Shown here one piece after another: positions 53,890 to 64,000 of a DNA stretch of 64,000 nt. The DNA is from Hymenopus coronatus (taxonomy: Eukaryota; Arthropoda; Insecta; Mantodea; Hymenopodidae): the NCBI GenBank assembly GCA_030762935.1, contig CM060883.1, forward strand, positions 33,007,501 to 33,071,500, in the 5' to 3' direction. The notes under the pieces were generated by a model. It was not told where the DNA came from, searched no databases, and saw nothing but the letters and a program-made list of their open reading frames with translations. The translations under genes were made by a program, and so were the position numbers. Every line of letters begins with the position of its first letter. The stretch's first letter is position 1.

Positions 53890-54718
53890 ACTCTATACGT
53901 ACTATGTACATAGTGTATAGAGAACGCATTGTATTGCACCCAAAAATTCGATACCGAGATTTTACCGGAAATATATGTTTTGAAACCCCCTGAATTTAAA
54001 AAAAAAGCATTTTTAGAAACATGCCCGTGTGTGTACGTCTCTGTCAGTGTGTGTGGCTGTGGGCAGCATAGCTCAAAACGAAAAGCCCGTTAAATGCTAA
54101 AATTGGTATATAAGTTCAGCATCTTCCCCCCACGCCCAACTACCCTTTACATGGAACAAATTTGGAAACTTTTGACTTTCTCAAAAATGGCTCTTAACGA
54201 TTTTGATTAAAATATCACATTTTAAATATATTTACAAGACATAAAATGTATATCTTGAATTTTATGGAAATAGCCTCTGAAAACATCTTTATTCTGGATG
54301 AATTTTGCAGAATTTTGCCTTACTGGTAAACCGTCAGAAATATGCAAAAAATTACTTCACAAAAAGGTAGAGCTCGTTAAAGCACATAGCTTTTGATATA
54401 TGCATTTTTTTTTTCGTGGAGTTGATCGTTTTTGAGATATTCCTTGTTATTAGTTTCAACTTTAAAATACCTATGATCAACTCTTGTCCATACAAACAAA
54501 GGTAGGTACTTCAGTCACGTAGCACCAGTTTTTAAAAGATTTGACTATTGATTTAGCCTATGGTACTCCCTTATTTCCCTCATACTTACAAAAAAGCAGG
54601 TAATGAGACCCTTTTAGCCATTTTTTTCGATTAGCATTAAGTAAGCAGATGAAAAAGCTTTTTAACAATGTATTGCAGGGATGTAGAGAATGTCATGTGA
54701 ATGGAACACAGATTTTTT
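53890..54718 (+). repeat. FamA copy, full length
   Basis: Left end starts in the hairpin (CTCTATACGTACTATGTACA then GTGTATAGAGAACG). The segment around ATCTTCC...CCCCACG has lost about 30 nt. Right end GTAGAGAATGTCATGTGAAT. Confidence 0.9.
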
Positions 54719-54979
54719 ACCCAAAAAAGCACTAATAGTGGTATTCGGAAGCGTTAATGGGGTAAAATCATGCAGTATTAATATGGAATGTCCATGGATT
54801 TTGCAAATAGGGCGTAATGTACGGGATAGCATTATAATCGGGAGCGTATTTGCGGGGATTTACTATAATCTATTTTACTAGGTAACATATTAAGCAAAAC
54901 TTCAGGTGTGCCCTATTTAATACATTCAGTCAGAATTAAACCACGGAAATACTTGTCTACACATCAATGACCTCATATC

Positions 54980-55151
54980 ATGTGTGTGCATGTGTCACTG
55001 TGTGGTGTGCGACTGACTTTCAGCAGCATAACTAAAAAACGATAATACTGTGAATTACCAAACTTGGTATTAATGTTCAGTATCTAACAAGGATGCGACA
55101 CAAAGAGTATGAAGAATATTTCCCCACCACAAACTACCTTTTACATGGAAA
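54980..55151 (+). repeat. FamA central fragment
   Basis: From the TG site through CATAACTAAAAAACGATAAT and the central palindrome (AATTACCAAACTTGGTATT) to TTACATGGAAAAG, then an inverted copy begins. Confidence 0.75.
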
Positions 55152-55152
55152 A

Positions 55153-55757
55153 GAAATCTCATGTAATCTATTCACATGACTTTCTCTATATCTCTGCAAC
55201 AAATTTTTGTTAAAAAGTTTATGCTTCTATTTACTTCATGCTAGGTGAGAAATAAATAGCAGAAATGGACTTATTACATGCGTCCCTGTAAGTAGAAGCG
55301 AAATAAGGGAGTAACATAGGTTAAAGTGGTACCAAAAGATGGTTGCTATGTGACAGGAGTTGACAAATTCCTGTATGAGAAAAGTATAAGTGTTTTAAGG
55401 CTGAAACAAAAAACAAGGAATATCTAAAAAACAATCAACTCCACGAAAAAGAATTATATAACATAAATTGTGTGCTTTAATGTGCTCTCCATTTTTTGTG
55501 TGGTAAGTTTTTGTCTATCTCTTACGGTTTAACAGTTACACAGAATTCCGTAAAATTCATCCAGAATAAAGTAGTTTTCAGAGGCTATTCCAGAAAATTC
55601 AAGATACATATATTATTTGTCACGTATATATCTTTAATATACGATATTTTAATCAAAATCGTTAGAAAATCAAAATTTTCGAAAAATTTTCCATGTGAGG
55701 GTAGTTGGGGGTGGGGGGATTTTCTTGAAAATCTTCGTGTCGCATCCTTGGAAGACA
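55153..55757 (-). repeat. FamA copy, left third missing
   Basis: Right end AAATCTCATGTAATCTATTC to CGTGTCGCATCCTTGGAAG. Joined in inverted orientation to the next copy at nearly the same element position. Confidence 0.85.
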
Positions 55758-56339
55758 CATCCATGGAAATTTTTTCGAAAATTTTGTTTTTCTTAAAAAT
55801 GGCTAACGATTTTGATAAAATGCCACATATTAAAGCAATTTCTATCACAAATAAAATGTATATCTTGAATTTTCTGTGAATAGCTTCTAAAGACCTGTTT
55901 ATTCTGGACGAACTTTGCTTAATTTGGCATAACTAGTAAACCGTAAGAGATAGATAAAAACTTACTATAAAAAATGTAGATCTTGTTAAAATACACAAGG
56001 TATGTTAGTATATATTTTTTTTTCGTGGAGCTTACCGTTTCCGAGGTATTCCTTGTCATTAGTTTCAGTTGTGAAGTACTTATACTTTTCTCCGATGGGA
56101 GTGTCCGTTTCTCGTTTGTTCTACTCCTGGTCAAGCAAAGAAGCGATTTGCAATGACAATCGCATAACGACAGCTTTTAAAACATTTGACTATCACTTAA
56201 GCCTAGTGCATTCCCTTAGTTCCAGTCTACTTATAAGGAACTAAGTAATAAAATTCTAATGTTTATCTCGATTAGCGTGGTGTTGAACGAAGAAGTTTAT
56301 TTTGTAAGAAGTTTGTTTGTAGAGTAGCTTGAGAAAGAT
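55758..56339 (+). repeat. FamA right two-thirds
   Basis: Starts ATCCATGGAAATTTTTTCG and runs to GTAGCTTGAGAAAG. The right-most ~30 nt are lost. Confidence 0.8.
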
Positions 56340-57039
56340 TTTTCTTAATAGTATTTGGTGGTACTCAACATGTGTGCTACAGTTTTGCAGCTGATCAATG
56401 CGGCGAAACATTTTAGGAAATTTCTGTTGCAGGAAACTGTTATTTCTAAACTGTTTCGTGGCTGCAACAGAGACAGATTAAACCGCTTCGCAAAAATAGG
56501 AACTTTTCCCGCCACTATTAAATATAGCTTCAAATGATAGCAGTTGCATGCTATAAGATTCGAACCTTGGCTATGATATCATCCTGCCGAGTCATATGCC
56601 AGCGACCCCATGTGACTCACATCCGAAAAGTGAGCATTGCTTGAAACCTAATCACGTGCTTACCTGCGGGAGTGAGAGAGCTTGCCTCTCTCTAATGACG
56701 TCATCACCCTTGCCTGCAGTGCGATGTTAATGAGGCTGTGAGATGTGCAAGTAAAATTGTCAAAACGTGGCGCTGCGAAGAGCGAAAAATAGATCCAAGT
56801 GCTCAATAATTTAGTTACCGCAGTCAGTGACGTAACAGCTAGGGTTCTACTTTCAGGATGACAAACCGCAATTTTTGTTTGGCGGTTATAATTGTCATTA
56901 CAGTTTAACGTCTTTGTATGTTGTTAACTGCAACCAGCACCAGTAATTGTTACGAAAAACTGTGTTACATTCACACGAGTTTCTCTGCTCTCTATCCTCA
57001 ATTAGTGACTATGAAGCTATTCTTACGCAAACTTACAAT
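56340..57039. other. Unassigned DNA with a tRNA-like piece
   Basis: About 700 bp with moderate G+C. Holds the tRNA-like relic at 56535-56605. A 60-codon + frame (56355-56537) is unrecognised. Confidence 0.35.
56535..56605 (-). repeat. tRNA-like SINE head (relic)
   Basis: On the minus strand CGCTGGCATATGACTCGG is followed 25 nt later by a good B box (AAGGTTCGAATCTTA). The A box is poor. No further body recognised. Confidence 0.4.
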
Positions 57040-57178
57040 TTTCTCTACCACGATTGTATATAGTTGGTGGAGAAAGTAATGTATTCCCCTGAAAACTTCG
57101 ATATCAAAATATCACCGGATATATACGTTTATAAAACTCTAAATAAAAAAAATCAGTTTTAGAGAAAAGACCGTGAAG
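57040..57178 (+). repeat. FamA left-end fragment
   Basis: TTCTCTACCACGATTGTATA and GGTGGAGAAAGTAATGTATT, then TCACCGGATATATACG to AGAGAAAAGACCGTG. It may be the left half of the copy that resumes at 57481. Confidence 0.65.
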
Positions 57179-57480
57179 TTATTATGTCATATAGTTTTCT
57201 CTGTAACATGATGGCTCCTCCATTACACAGGGCAATAACCACTAGCAAACAAAAGACGAACCTGTACTAGGGGCGAGAGGCAACGTAGTAAAAATCTGTT
57301 TCCTGAAGACTCTGCTTGTAAGTCGAGGATCGCGCCTCAGTTATGGCACCAGTACGTGGAAGACATGGCAACAGCGAGGGATGGTTTCCAACCGCAAACC
57401 CCCTAAACGCAAACTTTAAAGGACTTTGGAGGACGAGTGGGGCAGGGTTATCATGCTATGAAAAATATTGTAATTATATT
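57179..57480. other. Segment separating two FamA parts
   Basis: About 300 bp of GC-richer DNA where the FamA middle should be; no target duplication or known repeat landmarks found. Confidence 0.35.
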
Positions 57481-57840
57481 CTTCTTTTTGTAGAGTTAAC
57501 CGTTTCCAAGATATTCCTTATCATTGGTTTCATTTTTTAACTACTTAAACTTAACTCAAGCGGGAAATGAACTATCTCTTTAGTCGTACTCCCGTGAATG
57601 CAAAAGAGAACCGAATTACAATTTCACATAAGGCATGAACTTTTAAAATATTTGATTATCGCTTTAGTCTAGTGTATTTCCTGCCTTCCCTTCTGCTTAC
57701 AAGAAAGCAAGTAACAAGACAATTTATGCTAATGTTTATCTCGACTAGCATGAAGTAGATAAAAGAAAAATCTTTTGTAAGAAAAGTTTGTTTGTGGAAC
57801 AGCTAGAGAAAGTCATGTGAATGGATCACATCATACTTTT
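57481..57840 (+). repeat. FamA right half, first of a head-to-tail trimer
   Basis: GTAGAGTTAACCGTTTCCAAG to CTAGAGAAAGTCATGTGAAT and CATACTTTT, then directly ACTTTCTCTACACG of the next copy. Confidence 0.85.
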
Positions 57841-58679
57841 ACTTTCTCTACACGTACTATGCATAGTGTGTAGAAAAGGTATTGCTTACACCCAAAAATT
57901 AGGTACCGAGATTTCACCGGAAATAGACGTTTTAGGGTCCCCTGTATCCAAAAAAAGTATTTTCAGAAAAAGGTCCGTGTGTCAGTGTGTCTGTGAAAAC
58001 GATAACTCAAAAATGAAAAGTCGGTAACATACCAAACCTGGTTATTTAAGTTTAGGGATGCGACACAAGATGTTGAGAAAAATACCCCCACCCCAAACTA
58101 CCCTTTACATGGTAAAAATTTAAAAAATTGTGATTTTCTCAAAAATGGCTATAACAATTTTGATTAAAATTTCTAATATTTAAAATATTTATGTGACAAA
58201 TAAAGTGTCTTATCTTCAATTTACTGGGAATAGCCTCTGAAGACATGTTTATTCTGGATGATTTTTTCAGAGTTTTGCATAACTGGTAAACCGTAAGAAA
58301 TAGACAAAAGTTTACGACACAAAAAATGTAGAGCTCGTTAAAACACACACTAGCTGTAGTTGGCCGTTATTTAGGTATTCCTTTTTATTAGTTTCTGGTC
58401 TAAAATACTTATACTTTTCTCATACGCGAATTTGTCAACTCCTGTCTATACAAACAAGGGTACTTCAATCACACAGTAACCAGCTTTTAAAAGATTTGAC
58501 TATCGATTTAGTCCAGTGTCCTCCCTTATTTCCCTTCTACTTACAGAGAAGCAAGTAATAAGACCCTTTCTGCTATTATTTCGTGATTAGCATGAAGTAA
58601 ATAGAAGAATAAGCTTTTTAACAATAATTAATTGCAGAGATGTAGAGAAAGTCTTGTAGAGGGAACATTTAAGATTTTT
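57841..58679 (+). repeat. FamA copy, full length, second of trimer
   Basis: ACTTTCTCTACACGTACTAT to GTAGAGAAAGTCTTGTAGAG and TTTAAGATTTTT, then directly the next ACTTTCTCTAC. Confidence 0.9.
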
Positions 58680-59488
58680 ACTTTCTCTACACCTACTATC
58701 TACATAGTGTATAGAGAAGGTATTGTATTTCACCCAAGTATTCGATACCGAGATTTCACCGGAAATACACGTATGTGCGTGTGTGTGTGTCTGTGAACAG
58801 CACAGCTCAAAAACGAAAATCCCGTTAAATACCAAACTTGGTATTTAAGTTTGGTATCTTCCAAGGATGCCACACGAAGATTTGCAAGAAAATACCCCAC
58901 CCCCAACTACCCTTTACATGGAACTTTTTTGGAAAATGTTTATTTTCTCAAAAATGGCTCTAACGACTTTGATTAAAATATCGTATATTAAAGATATTTT
59001 ACCTAACAAATAAAATGTATATCTTGAATTTTCTGGGAATGGCCTCTGAAGACTACTTTATTCTGGAGGAATTTTGAATAACTGCTAAACCGTAAGAAAT
59101 GGACAAAATCTTACCACACAAATAATGTAGAGCACATTAAAACACACAATTTATGTTACATGATTTTTTTTGAGAAGTTGATCGTTTTTGAGATATTCCT
59201 TGTTTTTGGTTTCAGCTTTGAAAAACGTATACTTTTCTTATACAGGAATTTGTCAATTCGTGTCCATACAAACAAAGGAATTTCAGTCACCTAGTAACCA
59301 GCTTTTGACTTCACTATACCCTAAGATATTCCCATATTTCGCTTCTACTTACAGGGAAGCAAGTAATATGACTATTTCTGCTATTTTTTTCTCGATTAGC
59401 TTGAAATAAATAGAAGAATAAGCTTATTAACAACAATTTGTTACACAGAAGTAGAGAAAGTCATGTGAATGGAACACATCAGATTTTT
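58680..59488 (+). repeat. FamA copy, full length, third of trimer
   Basis: ACTTTCTCTACACCTACTAT to AGTAGAGAAAGTCATGTGAA and CATCAGATTTTTTT. Short TG site. A good consensus copy with a clean right end. Confidence 0.9.
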
Positions 59489-59997
59489 TTCTCCTACAAT
59501 GTCTCCTAAATACCAGAACACAATAAATGTTGTCGAACGCGCCTTAAATGTAAACTCTATGTGTACATTTATGTTCTTGTTGTAACTTAGTGTACTCGTT
59601 AACACTTACGCTTAACTCTAGGGAGTTCTAGGAGTAAAACTTCACGCTAGCAGCAAGTTATCGCGTCTTTGGTGGGTATTATTGCATACCGCATTAAACG
59701 GCAAACTGATCCTTCGAAATAAGTGGCTTTGTACTTGCATTCCTTAAACCCACTCAAAATTCCTGTGCTCTTTCACCCGAGAATAGAACCAACATCAAAC
59801 TATTCATAACTTTGAGACAAACTATTCTCATCAGAGTGCTCACATCTGCGAGTCGCTTTCTCAGAATGGCACTGTTGATTGCAAGCAGACTGAACAAATA
59901 CGTATAAAGATATAAACAAATACAAAAGTATATATTACCCAGGCACCCAAGTAACTACTAACAATTCTGGGTCATATATTCAAACTTTATTTAAAAA
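59489..59997. other. Unassigned spacer
   Basis: About 510 bp, nothing recognised. Confidence 0.35.
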
Positions 59998-60581
59998 AAA
60001 AAAATCTGATGTGTTACACTCACATGACTTTCTCTAGCTGCTCCACAAACCTCCAACAAAAGATTCTTCTTCTTTGTATACAATGCTAATCGAGATAAAT
60101 TTTAAAAGAAAAACGGACACTTCTTGTCTGAGAAAAGTTTAAGTACTTCACAATTGAAATAAATAACAAGGAATATCTCGGAAACGGTTACCTCCACAAC
60201 AAAAACGTAAACGACATAAATTGTGTGTTTTGTCGTGATGTTTATTTTTTGTGTAGCGAGTTTTTTTCTCTTTTACGGTTTGGCAGTTAAGCAAAATTCA
60301 TCCAGAATAAAGAGATCTTCAGTGGCTATTCCCAAAAAAAACGAGATATACATTTTATTTCGGACATAAATAACTTTAATATACGGGATTGTAATCAAAA
60401 TCGTTAGAGCCATTTTTAAGAAAATCAAAATTTTCGAAAATCTTTCAATGTAAAGGGTAGTTTGTGGTTGGGAGATTTTTTTTTTAAAATATTCGTGTCC
60501 CATCCTTGAAAGATACTAAACCTAAATACCAAGTTTGGTATTTAACGGTCTTTTCGTTTTGGGGCTATGCTGTCCACAGGC

Positions 60582-60614
<33 letters not shown>

Positions 60615-60775
60615 CACACACACACGGACCTTTTTTAAAAATGCTTTTTTTGGACTGAGGGGACCCCAAAACATACATTTCCGGTGAAATCTCGGTATCC
60701 AATTTTTGGGTGTATTACAATATTTTCTCAATCCCTATGTACATTGTACAAATGAGGCTAGAGAAAGTAAAAAAA
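59998..60775 (-). repeat. FamA copy, with (GACA)n
   Basis: Right end AAAATCTGATGTGTTACAC; a block is missing near 60100. A (GACA)n/(CA)n run at 60580-60626 sits at the microsatellite site. Diverged left end (TTTCTCAATCCCTATGTAC and GAGAAAGTAAAAA). Confidence 0.85.
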
Positions 60776-61535
60776 GCAGAAATAGTCTTATTACTTGCTT
60801 CCTTTTAGGTAGAAGCGAAATAAGGGTGTAGCATAGGTTAAAGTGATAGTCAAAAGCTGGATGCTATGTGACTGAATTTCCTTTGTATGGACAGGAGTTG
60901 CCAAATTCCTATATGAGAAAAATATGAGATTTTTAAAGCTGAAACAAAAAACAAAAAATTTCTAAAAAATGTATATAACATAAATTGTGCGTTTTAGTGT
61001 GCTCTACTTTTTTTTTTCTTTCTTTCTGGTAAGTTGCTGTCTATCTCTTACGGTTTAGCAGCTATGCAAAATTCCGTAAAATTCATCCACAATAAAGTAG
61101 TCTTCAGAGGAGGCTATTCCCAGAAAATTCAAGATATAAATTTTATTTGTCAGGTAAATATCTTTAATATACGATATTTTAATCAAAATCGTTATAAGTC
61201 ATTTTTAAGAAAATTAAAATTTTCGAAAAAGGTTCCATGTAAAGGGTAGTTTGGGGTGGGGAGATTTTTCTCAAAATCGTCGTGTCATATCCCTGGAAGA
61301 TAAACTTAAATACCAAGTTTGGTATTTTACGAGTTTTCGTTTTTGAGTTATTGTGTTCACCAACACATAGACACACGGACACAAACTCACACGGGCATTA
61401 TTCTAAAAATACTTTTTTTTGATACAGGGGACCCTAAAATACATATTTCCGGTGAAATCTCGGTATCGAATTTTTTGGTGGAGTGCAATACCTTCTCTAT
61501 ACACTATATACATAGTACGTGTAGAAAAATTAAAA
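60776..61535 (-). repeat. FamA copy, right end clipped
   Basis: Starts GCAGAAATAGTCTTATTAC directly after the previous left end and runs to CCTTCTCTATACACTATATA and GTAGAAAAATTAAAAA. Head-to-tail with both neighbours. Confidence 0.9.
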
Positions 61536-62041
61536 ATCTCATGTGTTCTATTCACATGCCTTTCTCTACACATCTATAACAAATTATTGTTAAAAAGCTT
61601 ATGCTTCTATTTACTGCATGCCAATCGAGAAAAAATTAGCAGAAATTGTTTTATTCTTGCTTCCTTGCAAGTAGTAGCGAAATAAGGGAGTACCATAGGT
61701 TAAAGTGATAGTAAAAAGCTGGTTGCTATGTGGCTGAAGTTCATTTGTTTCTATGGGCAGGAGTTGACAAATTCCTGTATGAGAAAAGATAAGTATCATA
61801 TCCCTGGAAGATACTAAACTTAAATACCAAGTATGGTATATTACCGACTTTTCGTTTTTGAATTATGGTGTTCACAGACACACGGACACACACACAAATG
61901 GACATTTTTCCAAAAATATTATCTTTAGTTAAAGGGGACCCTAAAACATATATTTCCGGTGAAATCTCGGTATCGAATTTTTGGGTGGAGTGCAATACCT
62001 TCTCTATACACTATGTACATATTGCGTATAAAGAAAGTAAA
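61536..62041 (-). repeat. FamA copy with large internal deletion
   Basis: Right end TCTCATGTGTTCTATTCAC. At about 61795 AGAAAAGATAAG jumps to TATCATATCCCTGGAAGATA, losing about 370 bp. Left end complete. Confidence 0.85.
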
Positions 62042-62063
62042 AATGTATAAGGCATAAATTGAC

Positions 62064-62929
62064 ATTAGTATATAGATAAGGTATTGTCTTCCACACAAAT
62101 ATTCGATACCGAGATTTCAGCGGAAATAGACTTTTAAGATCCCCTGTATCCAAAGAAAACTATTTTCAGAAACAGGTCCGTGTGTTTGTCCGTGTGTGCG
62201 TTTGTCTGTGTGTCTGTGAACACGCTTACTCAAAAACGAAAAGTCTGTAATATACCAAAATACTGTAATTTTGGTATTTAAGATTAGTAACTTCCGGGGG
62301 GTGCGACACGAAGATTTTGAGAAAAATACCCCCATCCCAAACTATCCTTTATATGGATTTTTTTTCGAAAATTTTTATTTTCTCAAAAATGGCTCTAGCG
62401 ATTTTGATTAAAATATCCTGTATTAAGGATATTTACCTGAAAAATAAAATGTATATCTTGAATTTTCTGAGAACAGCCTCTGAAGACTACTTTATTCTGG
62501 ATCAATTTTACGGAATTTTGCATAACTGCTACACCGTAGGAGATGGACAAAACTTACTACACAAAAAATCTAAAGCACGTTAAAACACACAATTTATGCT
62601 ATATACATTTTTTTCGTGGGGTTGAGCGTTTTTTAGACATTCCTTGTTTTTGGTTTCAGCTTTAAAAACATACTTTCCTCATACAGGGATTTGTCAACTC
62701 CTATCCATATAAACAAAGGAAGTTCTGTCACATAGCAACCAGCTTTTGACTATCACTTTAGCCTGTGCTACTCCCTTATTTCGCTTCTACTTATAAGGAA
62801 GCAAGTAATAATACCGCTTCTGCTAATTTTTCCTGATTAGCGTTAAGTAAATAGAAGCATAATCCTTTTAAGATCAATTTGTTGCAGAAATGTAGAGAAA
62901 GTCATGTAAATGGAACACATGAGATTTTT
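62064..62929 (+). repeat. FamA copy, full length
   Basis: Left end partly lost (TAGTATATAGATAAGGTATTG); complete body; right end GTAGAGAAAGTCATGTAAAT and CATGAGATTTTT. Confidence 0.9.
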
Positions 62930-63098
62930 ATCTATGCTGTCCACAAATACAAAAGGACCTTTTCCTAAAAATGCTTTTTTGGGGGGATCAGGGAACCTCA
63001 AAGCATAGATTTCCGATGAAATATCGGAATCGAATTTTTTTGGTGGGATACAATGTCTTTTCTATAAACTATGTACATAGTATACGTAGAGAACGTAA
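62930..63098 (-). repeat. FamA left-end fragment
   Basis: ATCTATGCTGTCCACAAATAC to GTCTTTTCTATAAACTATGT and GTAGAGAACGTAATA. Placed tail-to-tail with the preceding + copy. Confidence 0.8.
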
Positions 63099-63816
63099 TA
63101 TACAGAATTGCTATTCTGTAGTCTGTGTGTTAAAACGTGTCTCCTTGAAATCTCGCTATATCGCGGCAGACTGGAGACAGTAAATAGAAACCAAAAGAAA
63201 GTGTTGGCACCTTATGACATATTTTGAGAGATGAATGACAAGGGTACATGAATCAGGTCATAGAAACATCCTTTGAATTATCTATTTCCTTGACACAATT
63301 AAAATTAATTCATCTTTAGGGGTCTCGAAGGTGGAGGGGTATGATTACAAAAGGGACTATGTTATGGAGGGAGTTTATAAAAAATGAAGCTTGAAGAGGG
63401 AGTGTTAGAGAAGCGAGGCACATAGTCTTGAGGAAAGCTCTAGAGATCCACCCCGCCCCAGCACACAACCCCTTTAATTTATTACTCGATGCCAGGAAGC
63501 AGGGAGGGGGAGGTGTTGCAGTAAAACTAGACTCCATGTCACACATAATTCAGCGGTGTAATGGCTCGATACGGAAGGGGTTGCTTCAATACTTTATGTC
63601 AGTCCATTTGATATTAATGCTACCGACCCATGATAAAGGGTAAATAATTTAATTTCCCTTTGCAATTAACGCTTACCCAAGGGAGGACTAATAATAAGGG
63701 CACGTCCAACTGGTGACATTTCACTTAAGTGCATCTGTCTGGAAACTGCTGGAAGTGCCGTTCTTACGTCTTGATTCTGGAGGTATGGTCATATCCTGGG
63801 TGTACATATTCTTTTT
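63099..63816. other. Unassigned spacer
   Basis: About 720 bp. Overlapping frames near 63316-63643 are purine/pyrimidine-biased on the two strands and match nothing known. Confidence 0.35.
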
Positions 63817-64000
63817 ACTTTCTCTAGCGCGTATGAACACCGTCAAAAGTGAACAGAAAATGTAGTGCATTCCACACAAAAATTCGATGTTGAGATTTGA
63901 CCGGAATTATAGGTTTTGGAGTCCCTTGAGTCCGAAAAAAACATTTTTAGAAGAATGTCCGTGTGTGTGTGTCTGTCTCTTTGTCTGCCTGTCTGTGTGT
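63817..64000 (+). repeat. FamA left end, cut by window edge
   Basis: ACTTTCTCTAGCGCGTATGA, a degraded hairpin, TCCACACAAAAATTCGATG and the TG site at the window end. Presumably continues beyond 64000. Confidence 0.8.

Noticed and set aside
63316..63643. Gene near 63.4 kb
   Set aside because: Opposed frames on both strands of about 75 codons reflect purine/pyrimidine bias; nothing recognisable.

Overview
The window is eukaryotic intergenic or intronic DNA, roughly two-thirds A+T by eye, made mostly of transposable elements. No host protein-coding exon could be recognised. The mix points to an arthropod: an I-clade-type LINE with an RNase H domain, mariner and other IS630-Tc1-mariner elements, several tRNA-headed SINE families, a helentron-like short element and a short TTAGG-type block. 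Order and species cannot be read from the sequence.

The dominant component is one repeat family, called FamA here (my name). A complete copy is about 830-900 bp. In canonical orientation it starts ACTTTCTCTAC as the first arm of a ~40-nt hairpin. It has a (CA/TG)n-prone site about 120-160 nt inside, a central palindromic motif (TTAAATACCAA/TTGGTATTTAA), and ends with the inverse GTAGAGAAAGT, a small stem-loop (ATGTG...CACAT) and CATCAGATTTTT. I count about 55 copies or fragments on both strands, about 31 kb by hand tally, or close to half the window. Several copies are joined head-to-tail and others are joined in inverted orientation. The end layout resembles that described for helentron-associated (DINE-1/HINE-like) non-autonomous elements; that classification is inference.

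Layout: 0.1-20.9 kb is dense FamA with SINE insertions (S3 at 8.5 kb with a target-site duplication, S2 at 11.2 kb, S1 at 19.4 kb). 21.5-23.4 kb holds two IS630-Tc1-mariner relics. 23.7-29.2 kb is FamA again. 29.2-34.8 kb is mostly single-copy-looking DNA with SINE pieces, a LINE reverse-transcriptase 3' relic and a foldback region with an NRF1-type palindrome. 34.8-43.8 kb has FamA, a decayed DD34D mariner, a FamA internal triplication and a composite FamA+SINE tandem array. 43.8-45.7 kb carries two heat-shock-element/TATA modules without a coding region. 45.7-51.6 kb is a nearly intact 5.9-kb LINE on the minus strand with a 13-bp target-site duplication, an open 1229-aa ORF2 and an ORF1 broken by one in-frame stop. 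52.3-64.0 kb is FamA again, including a head-to-tail trimer.

The only complete enzyme encoded here is the LINE ORF2 (endonuclease, reverse transcriptase, RNase H). It could act on its own RNA and perhaps mobilise SINE RNAs, though no SINE here visibly shares the LINE's 3' end. FamA encodes no protein and would need an outside element to move.
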